Below, piece by piece: positions 57,886 to 64,000 of a DNA stretch of 64,000 bases. The stretch lies in the NCBI GenBank assembly GCA_963844865.1, contig CAWJPY010000005.1, positions 62,001 to 126,000 on the forward strand, in the 5' to 3' direction. The notes beneath the pieces were generated by a model that saw nothing but the letters and a program-made list of their open reading frames with translations, did not search any database and was not told where the DNA came from. Each line of letters begins with the position of its first letter. The stretch's first letter is position 1. The position numbers and the translations under genes were made by a program. Origin of the DNA: CAWJPY01 sp963844865. Lineage in GTDB: Bacteria > Acidobacteriota > Thermoanaerobaculia > Thermoanaerobaculales > Sulfomarinibacteraceae.

Positions 57886-58569
57886 TCAGGGACGTGCCCC
57901 CCCGAAGTTCCCGTCCAGGAGCGAACCGGGTTTGAAGGTGAGCAGCTCCCCATCGCGACGGATCCTCGGGCCGTCGGGACCGATGGTGACGCTCACCCCG
58001 CTGGGCAGCCCCAGGTACGGGATCACGCGGGGATCGTAGCCCACCACCGCCTCATAGAGGGGCATATCGGTGCAGTCGCGCTTCGGATCGTGAGCGTGCG
58101 CGGGGTCGTCGCAGGTCAGCAGCCACCCGGAGTGCCCCTCGCCGCCATCGAACCGACGCATGGACGTCCCGTGGCCATCCAGGAAGCAGGGCGTCACCGC
58201 AGCCCGCTCGGTGGTCGACGGGAAGGCGACCTGTGCCGCGTCGAGCACGCTCGCGCACACCCCTCGCTGCAGCCGGCGGTGGATCAGACAGTGATTCACC
58301 GAATCGATCCACCACACCGGCGTGTGGATCATGTCGGGCTCCTGCAGGACGAGCGCGCCATCCTCATGCCGGCCCACGCGCAGCACCACCCAGCCCACCG
58401 TGAAGCTCGACCCCGGTGCGTAGCGCTCACCCCTTCGGACCGAGCCCTCGAGCCGCGTGATGAGGTCGCGGAGGTCGTCCTCGCCCACCAGGCCATCGTT
58501 GTAGTGCAGGCGAAACTCCGGGTGCTCGTGCTCCGAGCAGGTATGCGTGTACGCCACGAGGTCCGCCAT
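57886..58569 (-). CDS. Hypothetical protein
   Basis: 227 residues, soluble, His/Cys/Trp-rich (YTHTCSEHEHPEF, HTPVWWIDSVNHCLIHRRL, GHSGWLLTCDDPAHAHDPKRDC). No domain recognised. The repeated WL-x-D, GHG and HAHD patterns could bind metal, but that is guesswork. GGGGAGGTGGG precedes the ATG at 58569, which supports the gene being real. It follows the DUF1566-like gene on the same strand by 72 bases. Confidence 0.6.
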   Translation of the reverse strand: MADLVAYTHTCSEHEHPEFRLHYNDGLVGEDDLRDLITRLEGSVRRGERYAPGSSFTVGWVVLRVGRHEDGALVLQEPDMIHTPVWWIDSVNHCLIHRRLQRGVCASVLDAAQVAFPSTTERAAVTPCFLDGHGTSMRRFDGGEGHSGWLLTCDDPAHAHDPKRDCTDMPLYEAVVGYDPRVIPYLGLPSGVSVTIGPDGPRIRRDGELLTFKPGSLLDGNFGGARP

Positions 58570-58641
58570 CCCACCTCCCCGGTCCGCTTCCGGACGGCAC
58601 CGACGCCGCCCCTCTCCGATCGTCCTCGAGCCGATTCCCCG

Positions 58642-59316
58642 TCAACCCTCCGACTGCGTGACGCACACCACGTGCGCCATGCCCACCGCACGCCGCGACC
58701 TCGTCATCGTCCGACAGTCCCAGGTCTCGGACCCACGCTCCCCGCCGGCGGAGGCCGACCAGAGCTCCAGCGATCCGCCGCCGCCGCAGATCGTCGGGTC
58801 AACGCGCACGATCGTCTCCAGCTCCCCGATCCGTGGGAGCCGCCACACCGCATCGCCGGCGCCGCCGAGCCCGTCGCAGTATGCGCGGGCGTCCTCCAGG
58901 ACGAACAGCCCCGCCGGTCGCCTGGTCCACTCGAGGCTCACCTCGCGCGCCCTCGCGCGACCGTCTTCGACCACCTCCACCTGCAGGGGCGGCCGTTGCC
59001 TCGGCGATGGCTCTTCCTGCGCCGACCCGCCCGCCTTGTCCGCGATCCTGGTGCGGATCACCTCCAGGGCCCGCTCCCGGGACGTCACCGCACTGGTGCG
59101 GCTCGGACTGACCACGGGCGTCGGGCTCGCCACCGTCGTCGGCTCTTCGGCGACGTCGCGTGCACCGGGCCTGCAGCCGCCCGAGATGACTGCCGCTGCC
59201 AGCACCGCTGCGCCCAGGACGGTCAGGCCGGCGGCGCCGGCCCGGAGCACCTGCGGACGCCGGAGGGCGGCTCGGTCAGCCGCAGCGCCCTCGGATCCCG
59301 ACCCTCGCGAGATCAT
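58642..59316 (-). CDS. Membrane-anchored DUF1566 (Lcl)-like protein
   Basis: 224 residues. A single N-terminal membrane helix (LTVLGAAVLAAAVISGGC) leaves a periplasmic part. After a low-complexity linker, LEWTRRPAGLFVLEDARAYCDGL, WRLPRIGELETIVRVD and ELWSASAGG match the DUF1566/Lcl C-terminal fold of unknown function. The start at 59316 lies four bases after the stop of the GFA-VOC gene, with GGGGGATGAAGGA upstream, so the two are one unit. Confidence 0.65.
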   Translation of the reverse strand: MISRGSGSEGAAADRAALRRPQVLRAGAAGLTVLGAAVLAAAVISGGCRPGARDVAEEPTTVASPTPVVSPSRTSAVTSRERALEVIRTRIADKAGGSAQEEPSPRQRPPLQVEVVEDGRARAREVSLEWTRRPAGLFVLEDARAYCDGLGGAGDAVWRLPRIGELETIVRVDPTICGGGGSLELWSASAGGERGSETWDCRTMTRSRRAVGMAHVVCVTQSEG

Positions 59317-59320
59317 TCCT

Positions 59321-60136
59321 TCATCCCCCACCGTGGCTGCCACTCTGGTCGGCATCGATCTGGAGGAGCTCGATCGGCGCCCCGTTGTCCCGCACGAAGG
59401 CCACCCGCACGCCGGGCGACGGGCTGTTGGGCTCGATGAGCACCTCCCTGCCGACGAGCGCCTCCTCCAGGTCGTCCACCTCGAAGGCGACGTGGGGCAC
59501 CGTCCTCACAAGCTCTGGGAGAGGGCTGCCTTCATCGAAACGCATCCACTCCACGCCGTAGGGACTCGTCGCGAAGCCCGCGGTGTACATCCCGAACTCC
59601 TCGAGGTACACCTCGTCCTCGTGGGGCACCGGCGTGGGGATGCCCACGTGGTGGTACCGCAGACCGCCCCTGGCGCCGGAAACGACGAGCGGTGCGGCTG
59701 CCTCTGTCTCCCCCCCTCGTCCACCACCCACGTCCTGAGAGAGGTGCGCGAGCTCGTGGGCGTGTAGCTCCCAGCGGCGACCGTCGAAGTGGGTGACGCG
59801 GACCCCCTCGATGGTGGACGGATCCAGGCAGCGCGCGTTGACGCTGATGCCGTCGGGATTGGAGCGTGGCACGTAGAAGGACTTGATGCCGCAGGTGCGG
59901 CAGAAGTGGTGGCGCGCCACCATGGTGTTGAAGCCGTATGTGAGGAGCTCGTCGGAACCAGCGACCAGCCGGAACCGTGAGGTCGGGACGATGAGGTGCA
60001 GGTAGGAGGTCATGGAGCAGATGGAGCAGTCGCAGAGCTGCACATCGAGCCGTGGGGGAGCGTCCACCTCGTAGCGCACGCGGCCGCAGTGGCAGCCGCC
60101 CCGATGGGTGACCAGCGCCTCCGCGTCGTCCCTCAT
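59321..60136 (-). CDS. GFA (CENP-V) domain fused to a VOC/glyoxalase-like domain
   Basis: 271 residues. Residues 8-125 are a zinc-binding GFA/CENP-V domain: GGCHCGRVRYEV, LCDCSICSM, HHFCRTCGIKSFYVPRSNPDGISVN. Residues about 155-262 form a VOC superfamily unit: GLRYHHVGIPTPVPHEDEVYLEEFGMYTAG, VPHVAFEVDDLEEALVGREVLIEP and VRVAFVRDNGAPIELLQI. Both families handle glutathione adducts or small carbonyl compounds in some members, so a detoxification role is a guess. GGAGGG lies upstream of the ATG. Confidence 0.8.
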   Translation of the reverse strand: MRDDAEALVTHRGGCHCGRVRYEVDAPPRLDVQLCDCSICSMTSYLHLIVPTSRFRLVAGSDELLTYGFNTMVARHHFCRTCGIKSFYVPRSNPDGISVNARCLDPSTIEGVRVTHFDGRRWELHAHELAHLSQDVGGGRGGETEAAAPLVVSGARGGLRYHHVGIPTPVPHEDEVYLEEFGMYTAGFATSPYGVEWMRFDEGSPLPELVRTVPHVAFEVDDLEEALVGREVLIEPNSPSPGVRVAFVRDNGAPIELLQIDADQSGSHGGG

Positions 60137-60220
60137 CCACCCTCCCTCCGGCCCCGCCGCGCGTCCGCCCGGGACCCCGGTCTACGCGCCGAGCATACCC
60201 TGCCCCGGATGTCCGCACCT

Positions 60221-60757
60221 TCAGGGTGTGCGTCGACGAGGAAGAGAGGGCTCGCCCTGGGCGGTCGGATCCTGCACGTCCGTGGGCCCGACGCGGTCGT
60301 CATGAGCCGGCTCCGCGTCATCGGGGACGACCTCCACCAGCAGCTCGAAGTCATGGGCGCCCACGACGCGCACCGTCGCTCTTCGTCGCAGGGCCCTCTC
60401 ATCCGCCGAACGCGCGCTCCACACCTCTCCCGCCACCTTCACCACTCCCCCGGGCGTGAGGTCGGTCATGGCCGTCCCCTCTGCACCGCGCAGCCGCGCG
60501 AAACCGTCCACCAGGCCGTGGCTGAGCTTCCGTTCCCGGTCCTCCTCGATCAGCACCGTGAGCACGGAGGCGCCCCACACCGCGCAGCCGAGCAGCAGCA
60601 GGACGAACGGCCAGTAGGGCCACGGCAGCAGCCACAACGCGATCAGGGCGATCGGGAGACACCCGGCCGCGGTGAGCGCCACCGCCAGCAGCCGCCGGCT
60701 CGACAATGGCACCCGAAAACGGCGGACAGGCCCTTCGATGCCGGTCGGGTTGCTCAT
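60221..60757 (-). CDS. NfeD-like membrane protein
   Basis: 178 residues. Two N-terminal membrane helices (LLAVALTAAGCLPIALIALWL and WPFVLLLLGCAVWGASVLTVLI) are followed by an NfeD-type OB-fold (LRGAEGTAMTDLTPGGVVKVAGEVWSARSA, ATVRVVGAHDFELLVEVVP). It lacks the ClpP-like protease half of full NfeD proteins. NfeD partners stomatin-like proteins, none of which is nearby. The start has no clear ribosome-binding site. Confidence 0.7.
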   Translation of the reverse strand: MSNPTGIEGPVRRFRVPLSSRRLLAVALTAAGCLPIALIALWLLPWPYWPFVLLLLGCAVWGASVLTVLIEEDRERKLSHGLVDGFARLRGAEGTAMTDLTPGGVVKVAGEVWSARSADERALRRRATVRVVGAHDFELLVEVVPDDAEPAHDDRVGPTDVQDPTAQGEPSLPRRRTP

Positions 60758-60831
60758 GTGGCGGATGGCCCCACTTCACACCAGAGATCATCGGTTCCGA
60801 AGGCGACACCATCCGCGCCCGCCACGGCGGG

Positions 60832-61095
60832 TCACTCCTGGTCCGGCAGGTGGCAGAGGATCTCCCGTGCCTCCTCCGCCCGCTCGCGGGCGACCACCAC
60901 CTCGACGCGTCCGGCCAGGGGGTTGAAGCGCAGCGCGGAGAGCGCGCCGCGAAAAGGATCGAAGCGCTCCTCGCCACGGACCATGCACTCGATGCCCTCG
61001 CTTCTCAGAAGCGATGTGACGACGGCCACCTCGGTGGGGTCCGAGGTCTCGAACACCGTCTCGAGGTCATCCTGGGGGCCGGCGCCCGAGCTCAT
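60832..61095 (-). CDS. DUF2007 family protein
   Basis: 87 residues. ETVFETSDPTEVAVVTSLLRSEGIECMV and VEVVVARERAEEAREIL match the small DUF2007 (putative signal-transducing) fold. Function unknown. The start overlaps the upstream gene's stop in ATGA, so they are translated together. Confidence 0.75.
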   Translation of the reverse strand: MSSGAGPQDDLETVFETSDPTEVAVVTSLLRSEGIECMVRGEERFDPFRGALSALRFNPLAGRVEVVVARERAEEAREILCHLPDQE

Positions 61096-61433
61096 CCCTC
61101 GTCCGACAGCAGCGGCGCGTCCACGATGTCGATCACCAGGCTCGACAGCTCGACGTCGAACCAGTCCCGGAACATGGGGAAGGTCCTTTCCCGGGGCCAC
61201 GCCTTCTCGTTGTCCACCCACGCCATGAGCTCGTGCTCGAACACGAGGTCCCAGAAGTGCTGGAGGACGGCGTCCCGGTCCTCCTCGAGCTCGTACTCGG
61301 AGAGCAGGTACCCGGTGGGCTCCTCGCGCAGGTCCTCCAGGGTCACGTCCTCGGCGTCATCCTGGGACAGGTACCAGTCCAGGAACGGTCTCCGGGGTCG
61401 AACGGTGAGCAGGGAACGGTTCAGCAGCGGCAT
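61092..61433 (-). CDS. Conserved small acidic protein of unknown function
   Basis: 113 residues, acidic, without membrane segments. LTVRPRRPFLDWYLSQDD, YLLSEYELEEDRDAVLQHFWDLVFEHELMAWVDNEKAWP and FRDWFDVELSSLVIDI recur in short proteins of unknown role in other bacteria, as far as I recall. GGAGGG precedes the ATG at 61433. Paired with the DUF2007 gene by a four-base overlap. The 61434-61655 gap shows only a possible -10 (minus TAGACT, 61501-61496). Confidence 0.65.
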   Translation of the reverse strand: MPLLNRSLLTVRPRRPFLDWYLSQDDAEDVTLEDLREEPTGYLLSEYELEEDRDAVLQHFWDLVFEHELMAWVDNEKAWPRERTFPMFRDWFDVELSSLVIDIVDAPLLSDEG

Positions 61434-61655
61434 GTGGCACCCTCCGATCTGGCAGCCGGCCCGTGCAGCTGTCCCGCGCAGCCATGACGAGGCCCAGTCT
61501 ACGCCGGGCTGCCGCCGCGGGCGAGCCTTCCACCGGGTTTCTCTCTCCAAGGACACATCGAGCAGAAAGCCGGGGCACGTCACCCGGAGCCCTCCCCCGG
61601 CACGGTGCTCGACGCGTTCTCGGCCGGGACATGACAGGCATCCGGCACCTCGCTG

Positions 61656-62609
61656 TCACTGGGGGATCGGGATCCTGTCCGCGTTCCTCGTCAGCCAGTC
61701 GGCGAACGTCTGCAGCCTCGGATTGAGGGCGCAGGCGCGGGCCGGGTCGCGGGCGCCGCAGAAGTACTCCTCGAAGTCCCGCTTGAACTGGAACATGTTC
61801 CCGAGGTCGTCGGCGCCGGGGAAACCGAGGTTCCGGTACACCTCGGGGGGCACGTCCTTGTACCTGACCTCCTGTCCAAGGGCCAGTGTGAGGGCTGCCG
61901 CCATCTGACGCCCCGTGAGGTGCTCGCCGGCGATACCCACGGTCTCACCCACCAGCTCCCCTCCTTGCTTGAAGATCCCGTAGGCGCACCGTCCGATGTC
62001 CTCCGAGGCGATGCCCGGGAGCTTGCTGTTCCCCATGGGGAAGGAGATGGCGAGCCCGCCGTCATCGTCCCGCTGGGGGCCCATGCCGAAGTGGATCAGG
62101 TTGTCCCAGAAGAAGGACGTGAGGAGGAAGGTGGTGGGAACGCCCGCGTCCCTGAAGAGGTGATCGGCCTCGCCCTTGCCGTCGAAGTGCGGGACCTTGT
62201 AGGCGCCCATCAGCGTGGGCATGCGGTCGTCATCCAGGGGCACCCACCGCCTGGTGTCCTCCAAGGTGGACCAGATCACGTGCTCGACCCCGGTCGCGCG
62301 GGCGGCGGCCGCCATGGCCCTGGCCTCGGCCACCTCCTTCTCCGGTGAGAAGTGCGCCCAGAAGAACGTCACGCAGAAGGCACCGTGCGCCCCCCGGAAT
62401 GCTCTCTCCAGGGTGGCCCCATCGTCCACATCCGCAGCCACCACCTCGGCGCCCAGGTCCGCCAGCTCCCGCGCCTTCTCCGAGCTCGGATCCCGCGTCA
62501 AGGCACGGACGGCGAAGCCCCCGGCCGGGTCCTCGAGGATCGCGCGCACCAGGCCCCCGCCTTGCGCGCCGGTCGCTCCCAACACCGCGATGATTCTCTT
62601 GTCCGCCAT
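61656..62609 (-). CDS. NmrA-like NAD(P)-binding protein
   Basis: 317 residues of the atypical short-chain dehydrogenase NmrA family. N-terminal dinucleotide loop IIAVLGATGAQGGGLVRAIL, then VRALTRDPSSEKARELADLGAEVVAADVDD, a variable central part (TFLLTSFFWDNLIHFG) and IASEDIGRCAYGIF. Members sense the NAD(P) redox state or act as reductases; which applies here is unknown. GGGAGG lies upstream of the ATG at 62609. Confidence 0.87.
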   Translation of the reverse strand: MADKRIIAVLGATGAQGGGLVRAILEDPAGGFAVRALTRDPSSEKARELADLGAEVVAADVDDGATLERAFRGAHGAFCVTFFWAHFSPEKEVAEARAMAAAARATGVEHVIWSTLEDTRRWVPLDDDRMPTLMGAYKVPHFDGKGEADHLFRDAGVPTTFLLTSFFWDNLIHFGMGPQRDDDGGLAISFPMGNSKLPGIASEDIGRCAYGIFKQGGELVGETVGIAGEHLTGRQMAAALTLALGQEVRYKDVPPEVYRNLGFPGADDLGNMFQFKRDFEEYFCGARDPARACALNPRLQTFADWLTRNADRIPIPQ

Positions 62610-62709
62610 CAGAACCTCCCAGCCGAGTCGGCCCGCTCGCCCGCCGCGCACCATCCAACCGCCACCTTCGATAGCCGCGCTGGGAGCTTTTTGATTCCCT
62701 GTCTCTCCT

Positions 62710-63207
62710 TTATCCCCGACGCTGAATCTCCTCTGACGCCAACGACACCGCGCTCGCGACCACTCCGGCGCACGCCTGCGGCCCGCCCGCGGCTGCATAC
62801 GCCATCGCCCCCGCCCGGTCCGCGAGATCGAACGTCTGGCCCAGGGCATGCCGGAGGACCGCCGCGCAGGCGGTGCCGCCGTTCGCCTCCTCGAAGCGGG
62901 CGCAGAACCGCCGGGCGGATGGAAGCGACCTCAGGTATCCCTGCCAGTCAGCCAGATCGTTCCGACCGTACACGAGGCCGAGCGCCATCAGCGAGCCCGT
63001 GACGGCGCCGCAGGTCTCCCCCCGCAGGGCCACGCCGGGGAGGGCGGTGAGCGCCCGCAGCACCTGCCCTCCCTCGAGATCGAACCGTTCCTCGAGCACT
63101 GCGAACGCCGTCTGCGCACAGTTGCCCGACTCCAGCAACAGGTCCGCGACGCGCTCCGCCAGGCCGGGCGGGGCCTCACCCTGCCCGTGTTCCAGGTCTC
63201 TGCTCAT
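62710..63207 (-). CDS. C_GCAxxG_C_C family redox-type protein
   Basis: 165 residues. Conserved cysteines follow the family pattern: SGNCAQTAFAVL, GETCGAVTGSLMALGLVYG (the C-GCAxxG element reads CGAVTG), FCARFEEANGGTACAAVL and PQACAGVV. The family is thought to bind a redox centre, but its function is not established. ATG at 63207 with GGAGGAGAGG upstream is preferred over an in-frame TTG four codons earlier. Confidence 0.8.
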   Translation of the reverse strand: MSRDLEHGQGEAPPGLAERVADLLLESGNCAQTAFAVLEERFDLEGGQVLRALTALPGVALRGETCGAVTGSLMALGLVYGRNDLADWQGYLRSLPSARRFCARFEEANGGTACAAVLRHALGQTFDLADRAGAMAYAAAGGPQACAGVVASAVSLASEEIQRRG

Positions 63208-63335
63208 CCTCTCCTCCAAGGCGGCGATTCGCCCTCGGCCGCCGTCGCGCCCGAAGAGCCGCCAGTTGAGCCCAGAGCATCCGATCCCGTTGCGCCGTGG
63301 CCAGGCGCCACCGCCGGACTCGGCACCGGGCCGTG

Positions 63336-63518
63336 CTAGGGAGCGTCACCGGAGGCGGTCGAGCGCAGCAGAGCGTAGGAGGCCGCGACGCCGAGCGCCA
63401 TCCCGAGCAGCATCAGCAACGCGGGAAGCGCGATCGCGTCCCCCGCCTCGGCTCCGGCAAGGGCGCCGACCGGCACGAGCAGTGAGCAGTAAAACGCGAA
63501 CAGGTGGTGCCTCTTCAT
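63336..63518 (-). CDS. Small two-helix membrane protein
   Basis: 60 residues with two membrane segments (LFAFYCSLLVPVGALAGAEA and IALPALLMLLGMALGVAASYALL). No family recognised. GGGGGTGG precedes the ATG at 63518, and TATGCT (minus, 63608-63603) could be its -10. A hydrophobic ORF in GC-rich DNA can arise by chance, so confidence is moderate. The gap 63519-63779 otherwise holds nothing clear. Confidence 0.45.
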   Translation of the reverse strand: MKRHHLFAFYCSLLVPVGALAGAEAGDAIALPALLMLLGMALGVAASYALLRSTASGDAP

Positions 63519-63779
63519 GTCCACCCCCGGGGCCACGAGCGGCCGCTTCGGGAAGCGTTCCCCCCCCGCCGACGGCGGTCGCTCGGTTCTCGGGCCGCCC
63601 TGAGCATACAGCAGCGGCGCCTCCCACCTCAGGCTGTTCTCGCGGGGGGGCAGTCCGAGCGCCCGGCAATACTGGAAGATCACGAGCCGAGGGGGCGGGC
63701 TCGTCGCCGCAAAGGCAGGCAGCTCACGAGACCCATGAGCTCTCCATCGGGTTCCAGCGCGCCCCGTCGGCGCGACGGT

Positions 63780-64000
63780 TCACACGGCGTCGCGGACCCA
63801 ACGGGCGAACTCGGGGAGCTGCTCCACCACCGGCACCGCGATGTCCTCCCGCTTGACCGCGCCGCGGTGATTGAACCAGACGCCCTGCACCCCGAGCTCC
63901 CGGGGACGCAATGCGTCCTGCTCGTAGGAGTCACCGACCATGGCGACGTGCCGGAGCTCGACCCCCAGGACGCGCTCCACGGCTCGCCAGAACCCCGGCT
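63780..64000 (-). CDS. HAD family hydrolase, C-terminal part (cut by window end)
   Basis: The last 73 residues of a haloacid-dehalogenase-fold hydrolase. The frame is open to the window edge (PGFWRAVERVLGVELRHVAMVGDSYEQDALRPRELGVQGVWFNHRG). GDSYEQD is HAD motif IV, supplying the Mg-binding acids. The N-terminal nucleophile DxD lies beyond the window. Subfamily and substrate cannot be told. Confidence 0.85.
   Translation of the reverse strand, partial: PGFWRAVERVLGVELRHVAMVGDSYEQDALRPRELGVQGVWFNHRGAVKREDIAVPVVEQLPEFARWVRDAV

Noticed and set aside
61357..61659. A 100-codon minus-strand frame overlapping the start of the 61.4 kb gene, with TAGACT ten bases before an internal ATG
   Set aside because: The frame runs into the coding region of the better supported gene at 61092-61433, which has a GGAGGG site; the product is low-complexity Arg/Pro.
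1..64000. tRNA genes or CRISPR arrays
   Set aside because: I looked for TPsiC-arm-like GTTCGAnnC sequences with acceptor pairing and for evenly spaced direct repeats and found none that hold up. The only repeat family is the three intergenic palindromic copies.

Overview
The window is one densely packed chromosomal segment of a GC-rich, Gram-negative bacterium. It carries an LpxL/HtrB-type lipid A acyltransferase, a LysM-containing lytic transglycosylase lipoprotein, several outer-envelope-type lipoproteins and an MglA-type GTPase. A sigma54-like promoter, NIF-type Fe-S assembly genes, a pyruvoyl arginine decarboxylase, an EtfD-like membrane Fe-S oxidoreductase and a GreA-like fusion protein together suggest a delta-proteobacterial, myxobacterial or acidobacterial-like lineage. 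I cannot fix the phylum from sequence alone. There are no rRNA or tRNA genes, CRISPR arrays, transposases or phage genes that I can see.

Layout. 1-8 kb: the 3' part of topA, rpmG, a TetR regulator, a DUF2147 exported protein, an ABC-F ATPase broken by eight one-base insertions, and rsmB-fmt. 8-13 kb: a response-regulator/ECF-sigma fusion behind a sigma54-like promoter, then a long radical SAM protein translationally linked to a QueD-like protein. Three copies of a palindromic dispersed repeat lie in intergenic gaps between 5.4 and 12.8 kb. 12.7-25 kb: an EtfD-like electron-transfer protein with a FadR-like operator, mutY, a two-gene arginine-to-putrescine route (pdaD-speB), an ECF sigma factor with an NrsF-type anti-sigma, hemH, a YfcH-like epimerase, an acyl-CoA dehydrogenase, mscL, nifU and nifS. 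25-34 kb: a SurA-N-like exported protein, a hydrolase, glutamate dehydrogenase, a lipoprotein, a cell-wall cluster (amidase, MamK-like actin, M23 peptidase), ilvE, an SseB-like protein and yqgE. 34.3-34.5 kb: a candidate structured small RNA. 34.6-46 kb: a PEGA protein, a GT2 glycosyltransferase, alr, a conserved orphan, and the operon hrcA-grpE-dnaK-dnaJ-prmA-rsmE-tatD. 46-57 kb: an extended MglA GTPase coupled to an MltD-like transglycosylase, a ChaN-PDZ protein, a 703-residue GreA-like protein with lpxL, nth, and a TGS-containing nucleoside kinase. 56.5-64 kb: mostly small, poorly known accessory genes, including a GFA-VOC fusion, and a HAD hydrolase cut by the window end.

How the genes work together. 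Clear functional groups are polyamine synthesis (pdaD-speB), Fe-S cluster assembly (nifU, nifS), beta-oxidation electron transfer (the EtfD-like protein and the acyl-CoA dehydrogenase), heat-shock chaperones followed by ribosome-modification enzymes, and peptidoglycan remodelling grouped with cytoskeletal or polarity proteins (amidase/MamK-like/M23; MglA/MltD).

A signal running across the whole window is promoter architecture. About ten genes have no Shine-Dalgarno sequence. Instead they have a TAnnnT hexamer 6-10 bases before the start codon, which is what leaderless mRNAs look like. In two more cases (nifU and gdhA) the same arrangement places a 10-11 codon ORF that ends at the real start codon. 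Several other genes have an extended -10 of the form TGnTAnnnT.
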